Assembly (NCBI GenBank): GCA_030837935.1
Contig: JAUQXU010000260.1
Location: 1-8,622, forward strand
Origin: Candidatus Brocadia sp.
GTDB taxonomy: Bacteria > Planctomycetota > Brocadiia > Brocadiales > Brocadiaceae
DNA length: 8,622 bases
Reading direction: 5' to 3'
A program made the position numbers and the translations under genes. Of the stretch, positions 1 through 6,782 are shown in pieces; within the stretch, counting starts at the first letter, position 1; each line of letters opens with the position of its first letter. The notes under the pieces were generated by a model. The model made no database searches. It saw nothing but the letters and a program-made list of their open reading frames with translations, and was not told where the DNA came from.

Positions 1-409
1 AAAATCCTTTTTCCCTTAAATAATGGTATTTCTCGATAAAATCCTGTACTAATTTTAATCTCTCTCTTTCTTGAATATGAAGGCTGCAATGTATGAAACG
101 AACTTTTTCTGGATTTATACGTTGAGCAAATTCATATATGTTTTTATGACTCAAATTTGTATTCATGCTTATGAAATGATTTTTTGTTAATTCACTACAT
201 AAGTTAACAATGTTAGGAAAGAATAATGGCTCACCGCCTGACATGTGGATCATCCATCTCATCCCTGTGTTGTTGAAACCGTCAACTACTTTTTGAGTAT
301 CCACGTTGCCCTTATATTTCTTCAGCTTGTCTGCGGAATCAAAACAATATCCGCAATTAAAGTTGCAATATTCATTTAAAAGCCAATCGGCCTCAATGTC
401 ATAATCCAT
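1..409 (-). CDS. Radical SAM domain protein, N-terminal 136 residues (runs off left edge)
   Basis: My own translation of the minus strand from an ATG at 409 stays open to the window edge. The [4Fe-4S]/SAM signature CNFNCGYC (CX3CX2C; Cys15, Cys19, Cys22) is followed by the SAM-binding MSGGEP motif at residues 56-61, so this is the N-terminal half of a radical SAM barrel. A TTGGAGG ribosome binding site sits just upstream of the start and supports it. The C-terminal part that would reveal a SPASM or other auxiliary domain lies outside the window, so the substrate cannot be named. It is divergent from the glycosyltransferase at 789 and close to polysaccharide genes, so modification of a sugar or peptide linked to the cell surface is possible, but this is inference from context only. 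A near-consensus promoter lies at 593-621, and the start overlaps the end of a transposase remnant. Confidence 0.88.
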   Translation of the reverse strand, partial: MDYDIEADWLLNEYCNFNCGYCFDSADKLKKYKGNVDTQKVVDGFNNTGMRWMIHMSGGEPLFFPNIVNLCSELTKNHFISMNTNLSHKNIYEFAQRINPEKVRFIHCSLHIQERERLKLVQDFIEKYHYLREKGF

Positions 410-585
410 AGTATAATACCTCCAATTCGTTTAGATGCGATGATAAATGACCCTGTTGAATAACCTCAATGGCCGGTCCCAGGTATTTTTGCATGGTCAA
501 GCAAGGTTTTGGGGTTGATACGCCTGAATTGAACGACGCAGTAATAAGTATGCCCGTTGATCGTGCGGCTGCTGATATTTGGCAT
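402..585 (-). pseudogene. Frameshifted N-terminal remnant of an IS1634-like (IS4-group) transposase
   Basis: From an ATG at 585, the minus strand reads MPNISSRTINGHTYYCVVQF, then RRIN, before entering a frame that stops at 466-468. Shifting one base at the CCCCAAAA run (about 510-520) gives a continuation PKPCLTMQKYLGPAIEVIQQ and then GHLSSHLNELEVLYYG, up to a TGA at 399-401. The combination NG(H/R)TYY.VV...R.N.K....QKYLG...EVI, followed by L.ELEV...G, matches the usual N-terminus of IS1634-type transposases as I remember them. The remaining several hundred residues, including any DDE residues, are absent: the radical SAM gene begins inside the last codons. I see no terminal inverted repeats. 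This is family recognition from memory and needs a search. The plus strand is also open here (469-612, 47 codons), which I judge to be a shadow. Confidence 0.5.
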
Positions 586-592
586 ATTATAA

Positions 593-621
593 ATAATACC
601 TTGCTCTTATAAGATTGTCAA
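593..621 (-). promoter_or_regulatory. Near-consensus sigma70-type promoter reading towards the radical SAM gene
   Basis: On the minus strand a perfect -35 hexamer TTGACA (616-621) is separated by 17 nt from TATTAT (593-598), a 5/6 match to the -10 hexamer. Initiation would fall near 586, almost at the ATG of the transposase remnant. The transcript would run through the remnant into the radical SAM gene at 409, leaving a leader of about 175 nt. It was probably the transposase promoter originally. That history is inferred; only the hexamers and spacing are seen. Confidence 0.5.
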
Positions 622-671
622 TAAGGAATTGTATGCTTGACTTGACACTCGTGGCATATAACGATATTTAT

Positions 672-700
672 TAGACTAATAAAAATGTATCTGGTATTAT
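672..700 (+). promoter_or_regulatory. Candidate extended -10 promoter for the glycosyltransferase
   Basis: TAGACT (672-677, 4/6 to the -35 consensus) and TATTAT (695-700, 5/6 to -10) are 17 nt apart, and the -10 is preceded by TGG, an extended -10 element. The predicted leader is about 80 nt before the ATG at 789. A TTGACA at 642-647 has only a poor -10 partner (TATTTA, 665-670) and is the less likely alternative. The rest of the 613-788 gap is AT-rich with no recognisable gene. Confidence 0.4.
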
Positions 701-788
701 ATGTTGTTGTTTGTAAATCGACATCGCCAAAACACAAAGTATAATGGATATTGAGTTATCTCTGCATAAAATATTCGGGAATTAATTT

Positions 789-1787
789 ATGAATTCAACT
801 TCTGAACCGTTGGTTAGCATCTTGACGCCTGTATATAATTGCGAAAAATACTTAGCAGAATGTATTGAGAGTGTATTGGCTCAAACTTACAATAATTGGG
901 AATACGTCATTGTGAACAACTGTAGTACTGACCGTACCTTAGAAATTGCAGAAAGATACGCAAGAAAAGACCAGCGAATTCGCATCCATAATACTACACA
1001 ACTCTTAGATGTAATAAAAAATCATAATTACGCATTTCGTCTTATTTCCCCGGAAAGCAAATATTGTAAAATCGTACAAGCTGATGACTGGTTGTTCCCG
1101 GATTGTATAAGGAAAATGGTAGAGGTTGCTGAATCTAACCCTACTGTTGGAATTGTTGGATCTTATCGTCTTGAAGAGAGATATGTATCTTGCGATGGGT
1201 TGCCCTACCCAAGCACCATGGTTTCAGGCAAGGAGATTTGCCGTTCTCGTTTTTTAGGGGGGCCATACATATTTGGTTCACCGACTACCATTCTCATTCG
1301 GTCCGATTTAATTCGGGCACGCAAGCCTTTTTATAATGAAAGCAATCTCCACGCAGATCAGGAGGCGTGTTACGACGTTTTAAAAGATTCTGATTTTGGC
1401 TTTGTGCACCAAGTTCTTACCTTTACAAGAAGACATAATGAGACAAAAACGACATATGCCCGGAGATTGAATACTTACATTCTTGGAGAACTCATTATAT
1501 TTAAAAAATATGGTCGTACCTATTTAAGCGAACAAGAGTACAACGAAATACTAACGAAAAAGATGGGAGCTTATTACAGATATCTCTTTAAAAACTTTTT
1601 TTTGCGGAAAAGGAAAGAAGTTTGGGATTATCATAAAAAAGGATTAAAAGAACTTGGATTTCCAGTTAGTTATGTAAAATTGTTCAAAGTACCATTTGTT
1701 ATTTTACTTAACCGATTTTTGGCTGTTTTTAGAATAAAAAAGCAGGATTTTTTACAAAAAAAGTATTCACCGGGCAACTTAAGATAG
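789..1787 (+). CDS. Family 2 (GT-A) glycosyltransferase
   Basis: This 332-aa protein begins with the classic GT2 pattern: PLVSILTPVYNCEKYLAECI (residues 7-26), then EYVIVNNCSTDRT, whose NNCSTD (43-48) is the nucleotide-sugar binding loop. QADDW (97-101) supplies the metal-binding Asp pair (DxD equivalent), and HADQE (188-192) is the likely acceptor/catalytic-base region, followed by a conserved-looking FTRRHNETK segment. No full membrane span is evident, but a basic, hydrophobic stretch at about 301-315 could dock on the inner membrane. It probably transfers a sugar from a nucleotide donor onto a lipid-linked polysaccharide intermediate; donor and acceptor cannot be deduced. The ribosome binding site is weak (CGGGA, 12 nt before the ATG). 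The gene converges with the sugar-phosphate transferase gene, with only 13 nt between the stops and no obvious terminator. Confidence 0.9.
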   Translation: MNSTSEPLVSILTPVYNCEKYLAECIESVLAQTYNNWEYVIVNNCSTDRTLEIAERYARKDQRIRIHNTTQLLDVIKNHNYAFRLISPESKYCKIVQADDWLFPDCIRKMVEVAESNPTVGIVGSYRLEERYVSCDGLPYPSTMVSGKEICRSRFLGGPYIFGSPTTILIRSDLIRARKPFYNESNLHADQEACYDVLKDSDFGFVHQVLTFTRRHNETKTTYARRLNTYILGELIIFKKYGRTYLSEQEYNEILTKKMGAYYRYLFKNFFLRKRKEVWDYHKKGLKELGFPVSYVKLFKVPFVILLNRFLAVFRIKKQDFLQKKYSPGNLR

Positions 1788-1800
1788 ATTTTAAATGGAA

Positions 1801-3210
1801 CTATTTCGCTCCTGTTCCAAATAATACTGAAGGTATTGTCTTTAAAAGGATCTTATAATCAAGCCAAAGCGACCAACTGTCAATGTACTCTAAATCCAGC
1901 TTCATCCATTCATTAAAGTCGGTTATTTTATTTCTTCCGTATGCCTGCCAGAGGCAGGTTATTCCAGGTCTCATGCTTAGTCGCCTTCGCTGCCAAGGCT
2001 TGTATTTATCTACTTCTGTAGGAATTGATGGTCTTGGACCGACCAGGCTCATATCTCCCTTAAAAACGTTCCATAATTGTGGAAGTTCGTCGATGCTGAG
2101 CTTCCTTAAGAATCTTCCTGCCCTTGTTATTCTCGGATCATCCTTCATCTTAAAAACAGGCCCATCCATCTCGTTATATACAAGGAGGTCGTTAAGTTTA
2201 GCTTCAGCATCCTGAACCATTGTCCTGAACTTATAGAGAATAAACTTTCTCCCGTTCAGGCTGCATCTTTGTTGCTTAAAGAACACATTGCCTTTTGATG
2301 AGGTCTTTATGATTATGGCGGCAACGATAAAAATCGGTGATAATATGATAAGTGCAATACCGGAAAAAACTATGTCAAACAGGCGCTTTATCAAAAGACG
2401 TATCAACTGATCCGGTGTACTTTCAAACGTAAGTATGGGGAAATCATCCAGGTAACTATATTTTGCCTTGGATAACTTAAGTTCAAATAAATCCAGAGCA
2501 ACACTCACCTTTAGTCCTTCTAGCTCGCATCTATACATTAACTCCTCAATTTTGCTGAGCCACGAGCGAGGAACAATAAACATAACTTCATCTACAATAT
2601 TGTTTTTGATGATATCAGGCACGTCCTTAAAGGAACCTATTACCCTATGCTCACAAATTATATTATTTATTTTAGCAGCATCTTCATCCACAAGGCCGAT
2701 AATGTTAATGCCCCATTCATTGTGCTTATTAATTAAGTTTGCAAAACGCTGAGCCCTTTTGCCTGTACCGACAATTAAAATATTTCTTATATTTAGACCT
2801 TGCTTACGCTGATATCGAAAATACAGTATCAAAATGACCTTTTCAATACTAATCGTTAGTGCCGCAAGCAAAAATGAGTAAAATATATGTAACCTGCTGA
2901 GAGATTCAATCTTTGTGATGAAAATGAAGCTCCCAAAAATACTACCTCCAACAAAAGTTGTTTCAGTAACGATAAATAAGACATCAAGTATTTGTTTAGT
3001 CCTAAAAGAATCATACATCCCAAAATAGTAAAGAAGAATTCCCCATATGATAAGTAATGTGGGCAAAAGAATAATATAAAGACCTAGTTCTTCGTAGAAA
3101 TAATTAAATTGCTTATTTAAGAAAAATCCAAGGAAAAAAGTCACAACGACAATACAAAGGTCGATAAATATCATTACCCCTCTAAGGAGTGTATTGTGTT
3201 CTTTTAGCAT
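1801..3210 (-). CDS. Polyprenyl-phosphate hexose-1-phosphate transferase (exopolysaccharide-initiating enzyme)
   Basis: At 469 aa it has the length and layout of WbaP/WcaJ-like polyisoprenyl-phosphate sugar-1-phosphate transferases. The N-terminal half holds hydrophobic spans near 12-32, 43-63, 79-98 and 107-129. These are followed by a Rossmann-like CoA-binding-type domain with ILIVGTGKRA (144-153). The catalytic C-terminal domain starts with KRLFDIVFSG and one membrane segment (about 280-301), then has FFKQQRCSLNGRKF, YKFRTM (326-331), KMKDDPRITRAGRFLRKLSI, DELPQLWNVFKGDMSLVGPR and RPGITCLWQ. The DE pair at 374-375 and the GDMSLVGPRPS segment carry the known active-site signature. It should load a sugar-1-phosphate onto undecaprenyl phosphate at the inner membrane to begin repeat-unit synthesis. 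It starts 1 nt after the stop of the beta-barrel gene (TGATATG) with an AGGA site inside that gene, so the two are probably translationally coupled. The sugar (glucose or galactose) is not evident from sequence. Confidence 0.93.
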   Translation of the reverse strand: MLKEHNTLLRGVMIFIDLCIVVVTFFLGFFLNKQFNYFYEELGLYIILLPTLLIIWGILLYYFGMYDSFRTKQILDVLFIVTETTFVGGSIFGSFIFITKIESLSRLHIFYSFLLAALTISIEKVILILYFRYQRKQGLNIRNILIVGTGKRAQRFANLINKHNEWGINIIGLVDEDAAKINNIICEHRVIGSFKDVPDIIKNNIVDEVMFIVPRSWLSKIEELMYRCELEGLKVSVALDLFELKLSKAKYSYLDDFPILTFESTPDQLIRLLIKRLFDIVFSGIALIILSPIFIVAAIIIKTSSKGNVFFKQQRCSLNGRKFILYKFRTMVQDAEAKLNDLLVYNEMDGPVFKMKDDPRITRAGRFLRKLSIDELPQLWNVFKGDMSLVGPRPSIPTEVDKYKPWQRRRLSMRPGITCLWQAYGRNKITDFNEWMKLDLEYIDSWSLWLDYKILLKTIPSVLFGTGAK

Positions 3211-3211
3211 A

Positions 3212-4447
3212 TCAAAATCCTGCAGTTAATCCGATAAACACGGTATTTTTTGAATACCCGCCATTTTCAACGTTGTTATTCAGATCTGTATATGTGTAGC
3301 TCAAAGACCCTTTTAAATTCCTGCTTATCTGGTACGTTAAAGAAGATCCCCCAACCAACAGTTCTTCCGCATAATCGTTGGAAACATATACACCATCACC
3401 ATAACGAATCGATAATGAACAGCCCAGTCTCTCCAATATTTGTCGTGTCAGAGAGAACGAAGTGCGCCAGTTATTAAATATGTCTTCAACGTAAGGATTT
3501 GAATCATATCTCTTGTCAAACGAAATTCGTGCCTGGGTTCTTTCGTTCATGATATATGTCAATGACGTCAGAAAGAATGGCTTGGTAAGGTTTTTATCAT
3601 CGAAAGAATCAATAAAATCTACTCCTGTTTTCCCATCAAAATAAAGTTTTTTTGTTATATACTGTCTTATGCCCGGGCCAATTGAGTTAATTATGGCATT
3701 GTTATCAGTATCAAATTCTATATGGGTAAAGCTGTATGATAGGGAAAAGATAGTTGCGGTGGGACTAAATACATATTTCAGGTCAAAACCCGGCCTATTC
3801 AATAATGAATCTGGCCTGACCGTTCCCCCAGAAAAAATACTTATCTCATTATCATAGTTCATACTGATCGAAATGTGTTTGGCAATATCATTTGAATAAT
3901 CCATGTGAAACCTGTTTTTGTAATATTCGAATCGTCCCCCTACTCTTCCAAATTGTTGCGAGAAATAATCATCCTCCCCAGACGCAGAAGCCTCAGGCGA
4001 TTCGTAGTACGTAAAGACATTCTTTAAACTTATGCGGTCGCGTTTTGAAAACTCATTTCTGAAATTTAAATCTATATGTTGTGTAACGTTATTGAAATCA
4101 CTATTTTTAGCAAAGGTTATGCTGTTTATATGACCTGTTAAATCAAAAGTCCTTGTTTTTCCTTTATAGTTTACACCAAGTACAAGTCCCAAATATGTTG
4201 TGAAGTCATCTTTTTTATCCTCTTTTACAAAGGTGATGTTATCATCATATGCTTCGCCAATTGAAACCTCTGCAACCTTTATATCAAATCCCTTATATTT
4301 ATAGGAAAGGGAATCAAGGAATCTTGTAATGGTGAGGTCTATGCGATTCTCATCGAAGGCATAAGCATTTGAAAGGGCAGCAGTAAAAATAGCCACCCAA
4401 AGGCATGTGGTTGATATTGTTTTTAAATATCTTACCAGGTTGTTCAC
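3212..4447 (-). CDS. Outer-membrane beta-barrel protein of an exopolysaccharide locus
   Basis: The 411-aa product starts with a good signal peptide: basic MNNLVRYLK, a hydrophobic core (about 11-25), and an AYA|F cleavage site after residue 30. The mature part is made of alternating polar/hydrophobic strands rich in aromatic residues (for example TTYLGLVLGVNYKG, SLTYQISRNLKGSLSYTYTD) and ends in VFIGLTAGF, a terminal-Phe signal typical of BAM-inserted barrels. SIGEAYDDNITF (residues 62-73) near the start of the barrel resembles the beta-barrel porin 2 type proteins that occur beside polysaccharide and exosortase genes. It probably sits in the outer membrane and assists polymer passage or attachment, but this role is inferred from its partner, the sugar-phosphate transferase just downstream. 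The start codon is GTG (4445-4447) with AGGA 5 nt upstream; no suitable ATG lies nearby. Confidence 0.8.
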   Translation of the reverse strand: MNNLVRYLKTISTTCLWVAIFTAALSNAYAFDENRIDLTITRFLDSLSYKYKGFDIKVAEVSIGEAYDDNITFVKEDKKDDFTTYLGLVLGVNYKGKTRTFDLTGHINSITFAKNSDFNNVTQHIDLNFRNEFSKRDRISLKNVFTYYESPEASASGEDDYFSQQFGRVGGRFEYYKNRFHMDYSNDIAKHISISMNYDNEISIFSGGTVRPDSLLNRPGFDLKYVFSPTATIFSLSYSFTHIEFDTDNNAIINSIGPGIRQYITKKLYFDGKTGVDFIDSFDDKNLTKPFFLTSLTYIMNERTQARISFDKRYDSNPYVEDIFNNWRTSFSLTRQILERLGCSLSIRYGDGVYVSNDYAEELLVGGSSLTYQISRNLKGSLSYTYTDLNNNVENGGYSKNTVFIGLTAGF

Positions 4448-4521
4448 TGTAATCCTATAGTAAGGTCGTAATTTCTTGTCATGCTCCAGAACTTTAATTG
4501 TATCTGCCTATGTTCAGATGA

Positions 4522-4549
4522 ATTATACAAAGTGAAATCAGATTTGCAA
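4522..4549 (-). promoter_or_regulatory. Promoter for the beta-barrel / sugar transferase operon
   Basis: On the minus strand TTGCAA (4544-4549, 4/6 to -35) is followed after 16 nt by a perfect TATAAT (4522-4527). Transcription would begin near 4515, giving a leader of about 70 nt before the GTG at 4447. A small perfect 5-bp inverted repeat (ATCTG at 4502-4506, CAGAT at 4515-4519) lies at the predicted start of the transcript. Its meaning is unknown. Confidence 0.5.
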
Positions 4550-4580
4550 TCGTAAAATTTAAAATTATACAATGAATTGC

Positions 4581-4602
4581 ACACTCAAAATCTCAAGAGT
4601 GT
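4581..4602 (-). terminator. Possible stem-loop behind queC
   Basis: ACACTC (4581-4586) and GAGTGT (4597-4602) form a perfect 6-bp stem with a 10-nt loop, starting 9 nt past the queC stop codon. It is followed on the minus strand by GCAATTC, with no U-run. It is therefore at best a weak terminator or a 3' end stabiliser. It separates the que genes from the polysaccharide operon, which has its own promoter. Confidence 0.3.
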
Positions 4603-4611
4603 AAATTTCCG

Positions 4612-5283
4612 TCAAACATAAGGAATCGGGTCTTTGATACCGGCTTCTTTAAAGGCTTTTAACCGCAAAAAACAGCTATGGCATACTCCGCACGCCGTCT
4701 CAGTATTCTTGTAACACGACCAACTTAAATGGAGTGGAACTTTTAGAGAAACGCCTGTTTTTACGATCTCCGACTTGCTCTTGTGAATAAGGGGTGTTTC
4801 TACCTCAATGCGGGTGGTAGGCCTTGTTCCCACCTTGATGAGGTTATTGAAAATTTCATAATAGACCGGTTTGCAATCGGGATAGCCAGGGCTATCTTGT
4901 TCTACTGCGCCGATAAATATCTTTTTTGCCCCAATAACTTCGCCCCATGCAACAGCAATTGTTAAGAAGAGTGTGTTTCTGAAAGGAACATACGAGGTGG
5001 GAATTCCTTTACGAGGGAACTGCGCATCTTGAACATCCATGCGCTGGTCCGTTAAACTTGATCCCCCAATCTTGCTTAGGTAATCGATATGAGATATGAG
5101 TATTCTATCGTTGGGAACCTTGTAGTATGTTGCAATATCATGGAATGCTTTAAGTTCTCTTACTTCTGTACGCTGGCCGTAATTAACGTGTAACATCGCA
5201 AGTTGGTATTGTGCGTTAGCAATACCTGCGGTTACGCAACTATCCATACCACCACTAACGAGTACAATAGCGGCATCCTTCAC
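4612..5283 (-). CDS. queC: 7-cyano-7-deazaguanine (preQ0) synthase QueC
   Basis: QueC is a cytosolic ATP-dependent enzyme that converts 7-carboxy-7-deazaguanine and ammonia into preQ0, the precursor of queuosine in tRNA. The PP-loop SGGMDS lies at residues 10-15 of the 223-aa form, followed by the family segments YVPFRN (98-103) and DSPGYPDC (130-137). The C-terminal zinc site is Cys190, Cys198, Cys201 and Cys204 (SCYKNTETACGVCHSC). I chose the GTG at 5281-5283 as start because it lies 4 nt after the queE stop, has AAGGGG 11 nt upstream, and places the PP-loop about 9 residues in, as is usual for QueC. The open frame extends to an ATG at 5379 (255 aa), but that would add 32 unconserved-looking residues and overlap queE by 92 nt. 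An internal ATG at 5349 is another option. Function is certain enough; the exact start is less so. Confidence 0.93.
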   Translation of the reverse strand: MKDAAIVLVSGGMDSCVTAGIANAQYQLAMLHVNYGQRTEVRELKAFHDIATYYKVPNDRILISHIDYLSKIGGSSLTDQRMDVQDAQFPRKGIPTSYVPFRNTLFLTIAVAWGEVIGAKKIFIGAVEQDSPGYPDCKPVYYEIFNNLIKVGTRPTTRIEVETPLIHKSKSEIVKTGVSLKVPLHLSWSCYKNTETACGVCHSCFLRLKAFKEAGIKDPIPYV

Positions 5284-5287
5284 GTTA

Positions 5288-5923
5288 TTAAACGCCCCTT
5301 GTTTGTGGTTCCCAGATATATTTGTGGAGTTGTAGTTGAAATCGTACATCGAGATTATCTTCCAAAATCCATTGGACAACCGATCTTGGAGAAATTGCGC
5401 CCAAAACGGCTCCCATCAATACCGTGGCAACCTCAGGTAAATGATATTTATTTATTACCACTTTTGCCCATTCATAATCTTTTCGTGAATTTAAAACGAA
5501 TTTTATTTCGTCTGATTTTGTCAAATAGTTGATATTCTCCCACTGCATCAAGTGACTCATATTACTGTCCGGACACTTGATGTCCATAATTTTAATCGCT
5601 TTTTGCGATACCTTGCGTATATCGTAGCTACCATTTGTTTCGACTAATACAATATAATTTCTTTCTAGCAACTCGTTGATTAATAATGGTGTGTCTTTGT
5701 TCGATAGAGGTTCGCCTCCCGTTATACAAACAAGCCTTGATTTGAAGTTGGCGGTAATTTCAAGAATTAGATTGACCGCCATTTCTGTACCATCTTCATA
5801 GGCATACATAGTATCGCAGTAACTGCAGCGTAAATTGCAACCCGCTATACGGATAAATGTGCAAGGCAAGCCTGCATAAGACGTCTCACCTTGAATGCTC
5901 TTAAATATTTCGTTAATTTTCAT
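5288..5923 (-). CDS. queE: 7-carboxy-7-deazaguanine synthase QueE (radical SAM)
   Basis: QueE uses a [4Fe-4S] cluster and SAM to rearrange 6-carboxy-tetrahydropterin into 7-carboxy-7-deazaguanine, the step before QueC. The 211-aa length is normal. It begins MKINEIFKSIQGETSYAGLP and has CNLRCSYCDT with Cys29, Cys33 and Cys36 in the ordinary CX3CX2C spacing. ITGGEPL (67-73), LVETNGS (93-99) and MDIKCPDS (113-120) follow, and the C-terminus QLHKYIW..TRGV is characteristic of the family. It ends in tandem stops (TAATAA), and queC follows directly, so the two are probably one transcript. The upstream sequence lacks a clear ribosome binding site (GCGGG abuts the ATG). The other preQ0 genes (folE, queD) are not in the window. 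The product could feed tRNA queuosine or, less likely, deazaguanine DNA modification; no dpd-type genes are seen here. Confidence 0.95.
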   Translation of the reverse strand: MKINEIFKSIQGETSYAGLPCTFIRIAGCNLRCSYCDTMYAYEDGTEMAVNLILEITANFKSRLVCITGGEPLSNKDTPLLINELLERNYIVLVETNGSYDIRKVSQKAIKIMDIKCPDSNMSHLMQWENINYLTKSDEIKFVLNSRKDYEWAKVVINKYHLPEVATVLMGAVLGAISPRSVVQWILEDNLDVRFQLQLHKYIWEPQTRGV

Positions 5924-5973
5924 CCCGCGTGTTTTATAAAAGTTAAAAAACGGTGCTAAATACCTGCTACGTA

Positions 5974-6001
5974 ATTTTATTCGATATTACACATATCTCA
6001 A
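5974..6001 (-). promoter_or_regulatory. Candidate promoter for queE-queC
   Basis: On the minus strand TTGAGA (5996-6001, 4/6 match) and TAAAAT (5974-5979, 5/6) are 16 nt apart. Initiation would fall near 5967, about 45 nt before the queE ATG. This leader looks too short, and has the wrong sequence, for a preQ1 riboswitch. The -35 hexamer lies within one arm of an inverted repeat (ATCTCAA, 5995-6001; TTGAGAT, 6044-6050). Confidence 0.4.
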
Positions 6002-6087
6002 GCGTTATTTATATTTGCACATAAAATAAAATATTAATATATATTGAGATGCTTCAGCAATAACTTAATAAACATTAAAATATTTTA

Positions 6088-6116
6088 TTGAATAGTCTAA
6101 TCGATTATGAGATATT
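6088..6116 (+). promoter_or_regulatory. Weak candidate promoter for the 203-aa gene
   Basis: TTGAAT (6088-6093) and GATATT (6111-6116) are 17 nt apart, each a 4/6 match to the consensus. In such AT-rich DNA (5941-6140) matches of this quality are easily found by chance. The leader would be about 40 nt. Confidence 0.25.
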
Positions 6117-6163
6117 ATTCTGCATATGTAACCAAGTATTTTAGGGATTAGAAAGGAGGAGCA

Positions 6164-6775
6164 ATGTCAACGATTTTAAAGGAAGATATTTTGCGGGGAA
6201 AAAACAGAGAGTCTTCTGCCAAAGATAAAGTAGACAAGATAATGGATACCATCGTTGAATCATCTGGGATAGTAAGCTTCGCAAAGACAGAGGATACAGA
6301 AAGTAAGTCACCATCAGGGTCTATGAAACCTCTGGAAAATGCCGGAAAAGAATATATCTTTAGCAATGAAATATTAATAGATGAGGAAAGACAGTCTGAT
6401 CTCGATGAAATCAGAAATAGGCTTGCTAAAGAGCTAAAACCATCGGATGAGGTTGAATTGCTTATTGTGGACCACATTGTTTCAAGTGTCTGGCGATTGA
6501 AGCGATGTTTGAAAATTGAAAGACAGGTAATGGAATATGATAGGTCTTGCGTTCAGGAATATGACCAGGGATTTTTCCGGACGAGAAAGAGGACTGGTAA
6601 AGAACTGGCAGAATTAAAGGCCTTAAAAATAATTGAAAACAAAAACAGAATTGTAGAATTATCTAAATACGAAACGATGTTGGAAATGCAATTATATAAG
6701 GCATTAAGAGAATTGTCTCGATATAGACGGCAAGAATTGCGAGAAGAAAAGAGGGCATCAAGAAGGGCAAAATAG
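6164..6775 (+). CDS. Conserved-type hypothetical protein, charged and helical (203 aa)
   Basis: I cannot assign a function. The first 60 residues are polar and probably disordered. Residues 78-114 (LDEIRNRLAKELKPSDEVEL followed by LIVDHIVSSVWRLKR) and 168-184 (KYETMLEMQLYKALREL) form amphipathic, probably coiled-coil helices. The tail is strongly basic (RYRRQELREEKRASRRAK). The two helical signatures, ELL.V..I.S..WRL.R and YE..LE.QLY.ALREL, recall an unnamed family of short proteins found in many copies in Acidobacteria and Planctomycetes genomes. Members of that family usually begin with an N-A-L-K-H-G-L motif, which is missing here. The basic tail could bind nucleic acid. Translation should be strong: AAGGAGGA lies 3 nt before the ATG. 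It is divergent from queE, and a structured element begins 8 nt after its stop, so it is probably monocistronic. Confidence 0.8.
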   Translation: MSTILKEDILRGKNRESSAKDKVDKIMDTIVESSGIVSFAKTEDTESKSPSGSMKPLENAGKEYIFSNEILIDEERQSDLDEIRNRLAKELKPSDEVELLIVDHIVSSVWRLKRCLKIERQVMEYDRSCVQEYDQGFFRTRKRTGKELAELKALKIIENKNRIVELSKYETMLEMQLYKALRELSRYRRQELREEKRASRRAK

Positions 6776-6782
6776 GGTGTCG

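Noticed and set aside
469..612. Plus-strand ORF of 47 codons starting at an ATG
   Set aside because: It has no ribosome binding site and lies antisense to the transposase remnant, whose residue pattern is recognisable; taken as a shadow.
413..700. Three copies of GGTATTAT (minus 413-420, minus 593-600, plus 693-700)
   Set aside because: They coincide with -10 hexamers or ribosome-binding-site surroundings in AT-rich DNA, and show no longer shared flank that would mark IS ends or target duplications.
1592..1602. Run of eight T residues in the glycosyltransferase gene as a possible slippage site
   Set aside because: The reading frame continues with a sensible basic C-terminus, and the alternative frames give no extended product.
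1883..2215. Plus-strand ORF of 110 codons within the sugar transferase gene
   Set aside because: It is antisense to the conserved catalytic domain of the transferase and has no family features of its own.
5951..5970. Possible hairpin around GGTGCTAAATACC followed by a T-run on the minus strand
   Set aside because: Only 3 bp pair, and it lies just in front of queE in the transcript; too weak for an attenuator.
5924..5995. Possible preQ1 riboswitch upstream of queE
   Set aside because: The leader after the proposed promoter is about 45 nt, and I find neither the preQ1-I hairpin followed by an A-rich tail nor a larger type II or III fold.
6148..6477. Minus-strand ORF of 109 codons opposite the 203-aa gene
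   Set aside because: Serine-rich, low-complexity translation opposite a gene with a strong ribosome binding site; a shadow frame.
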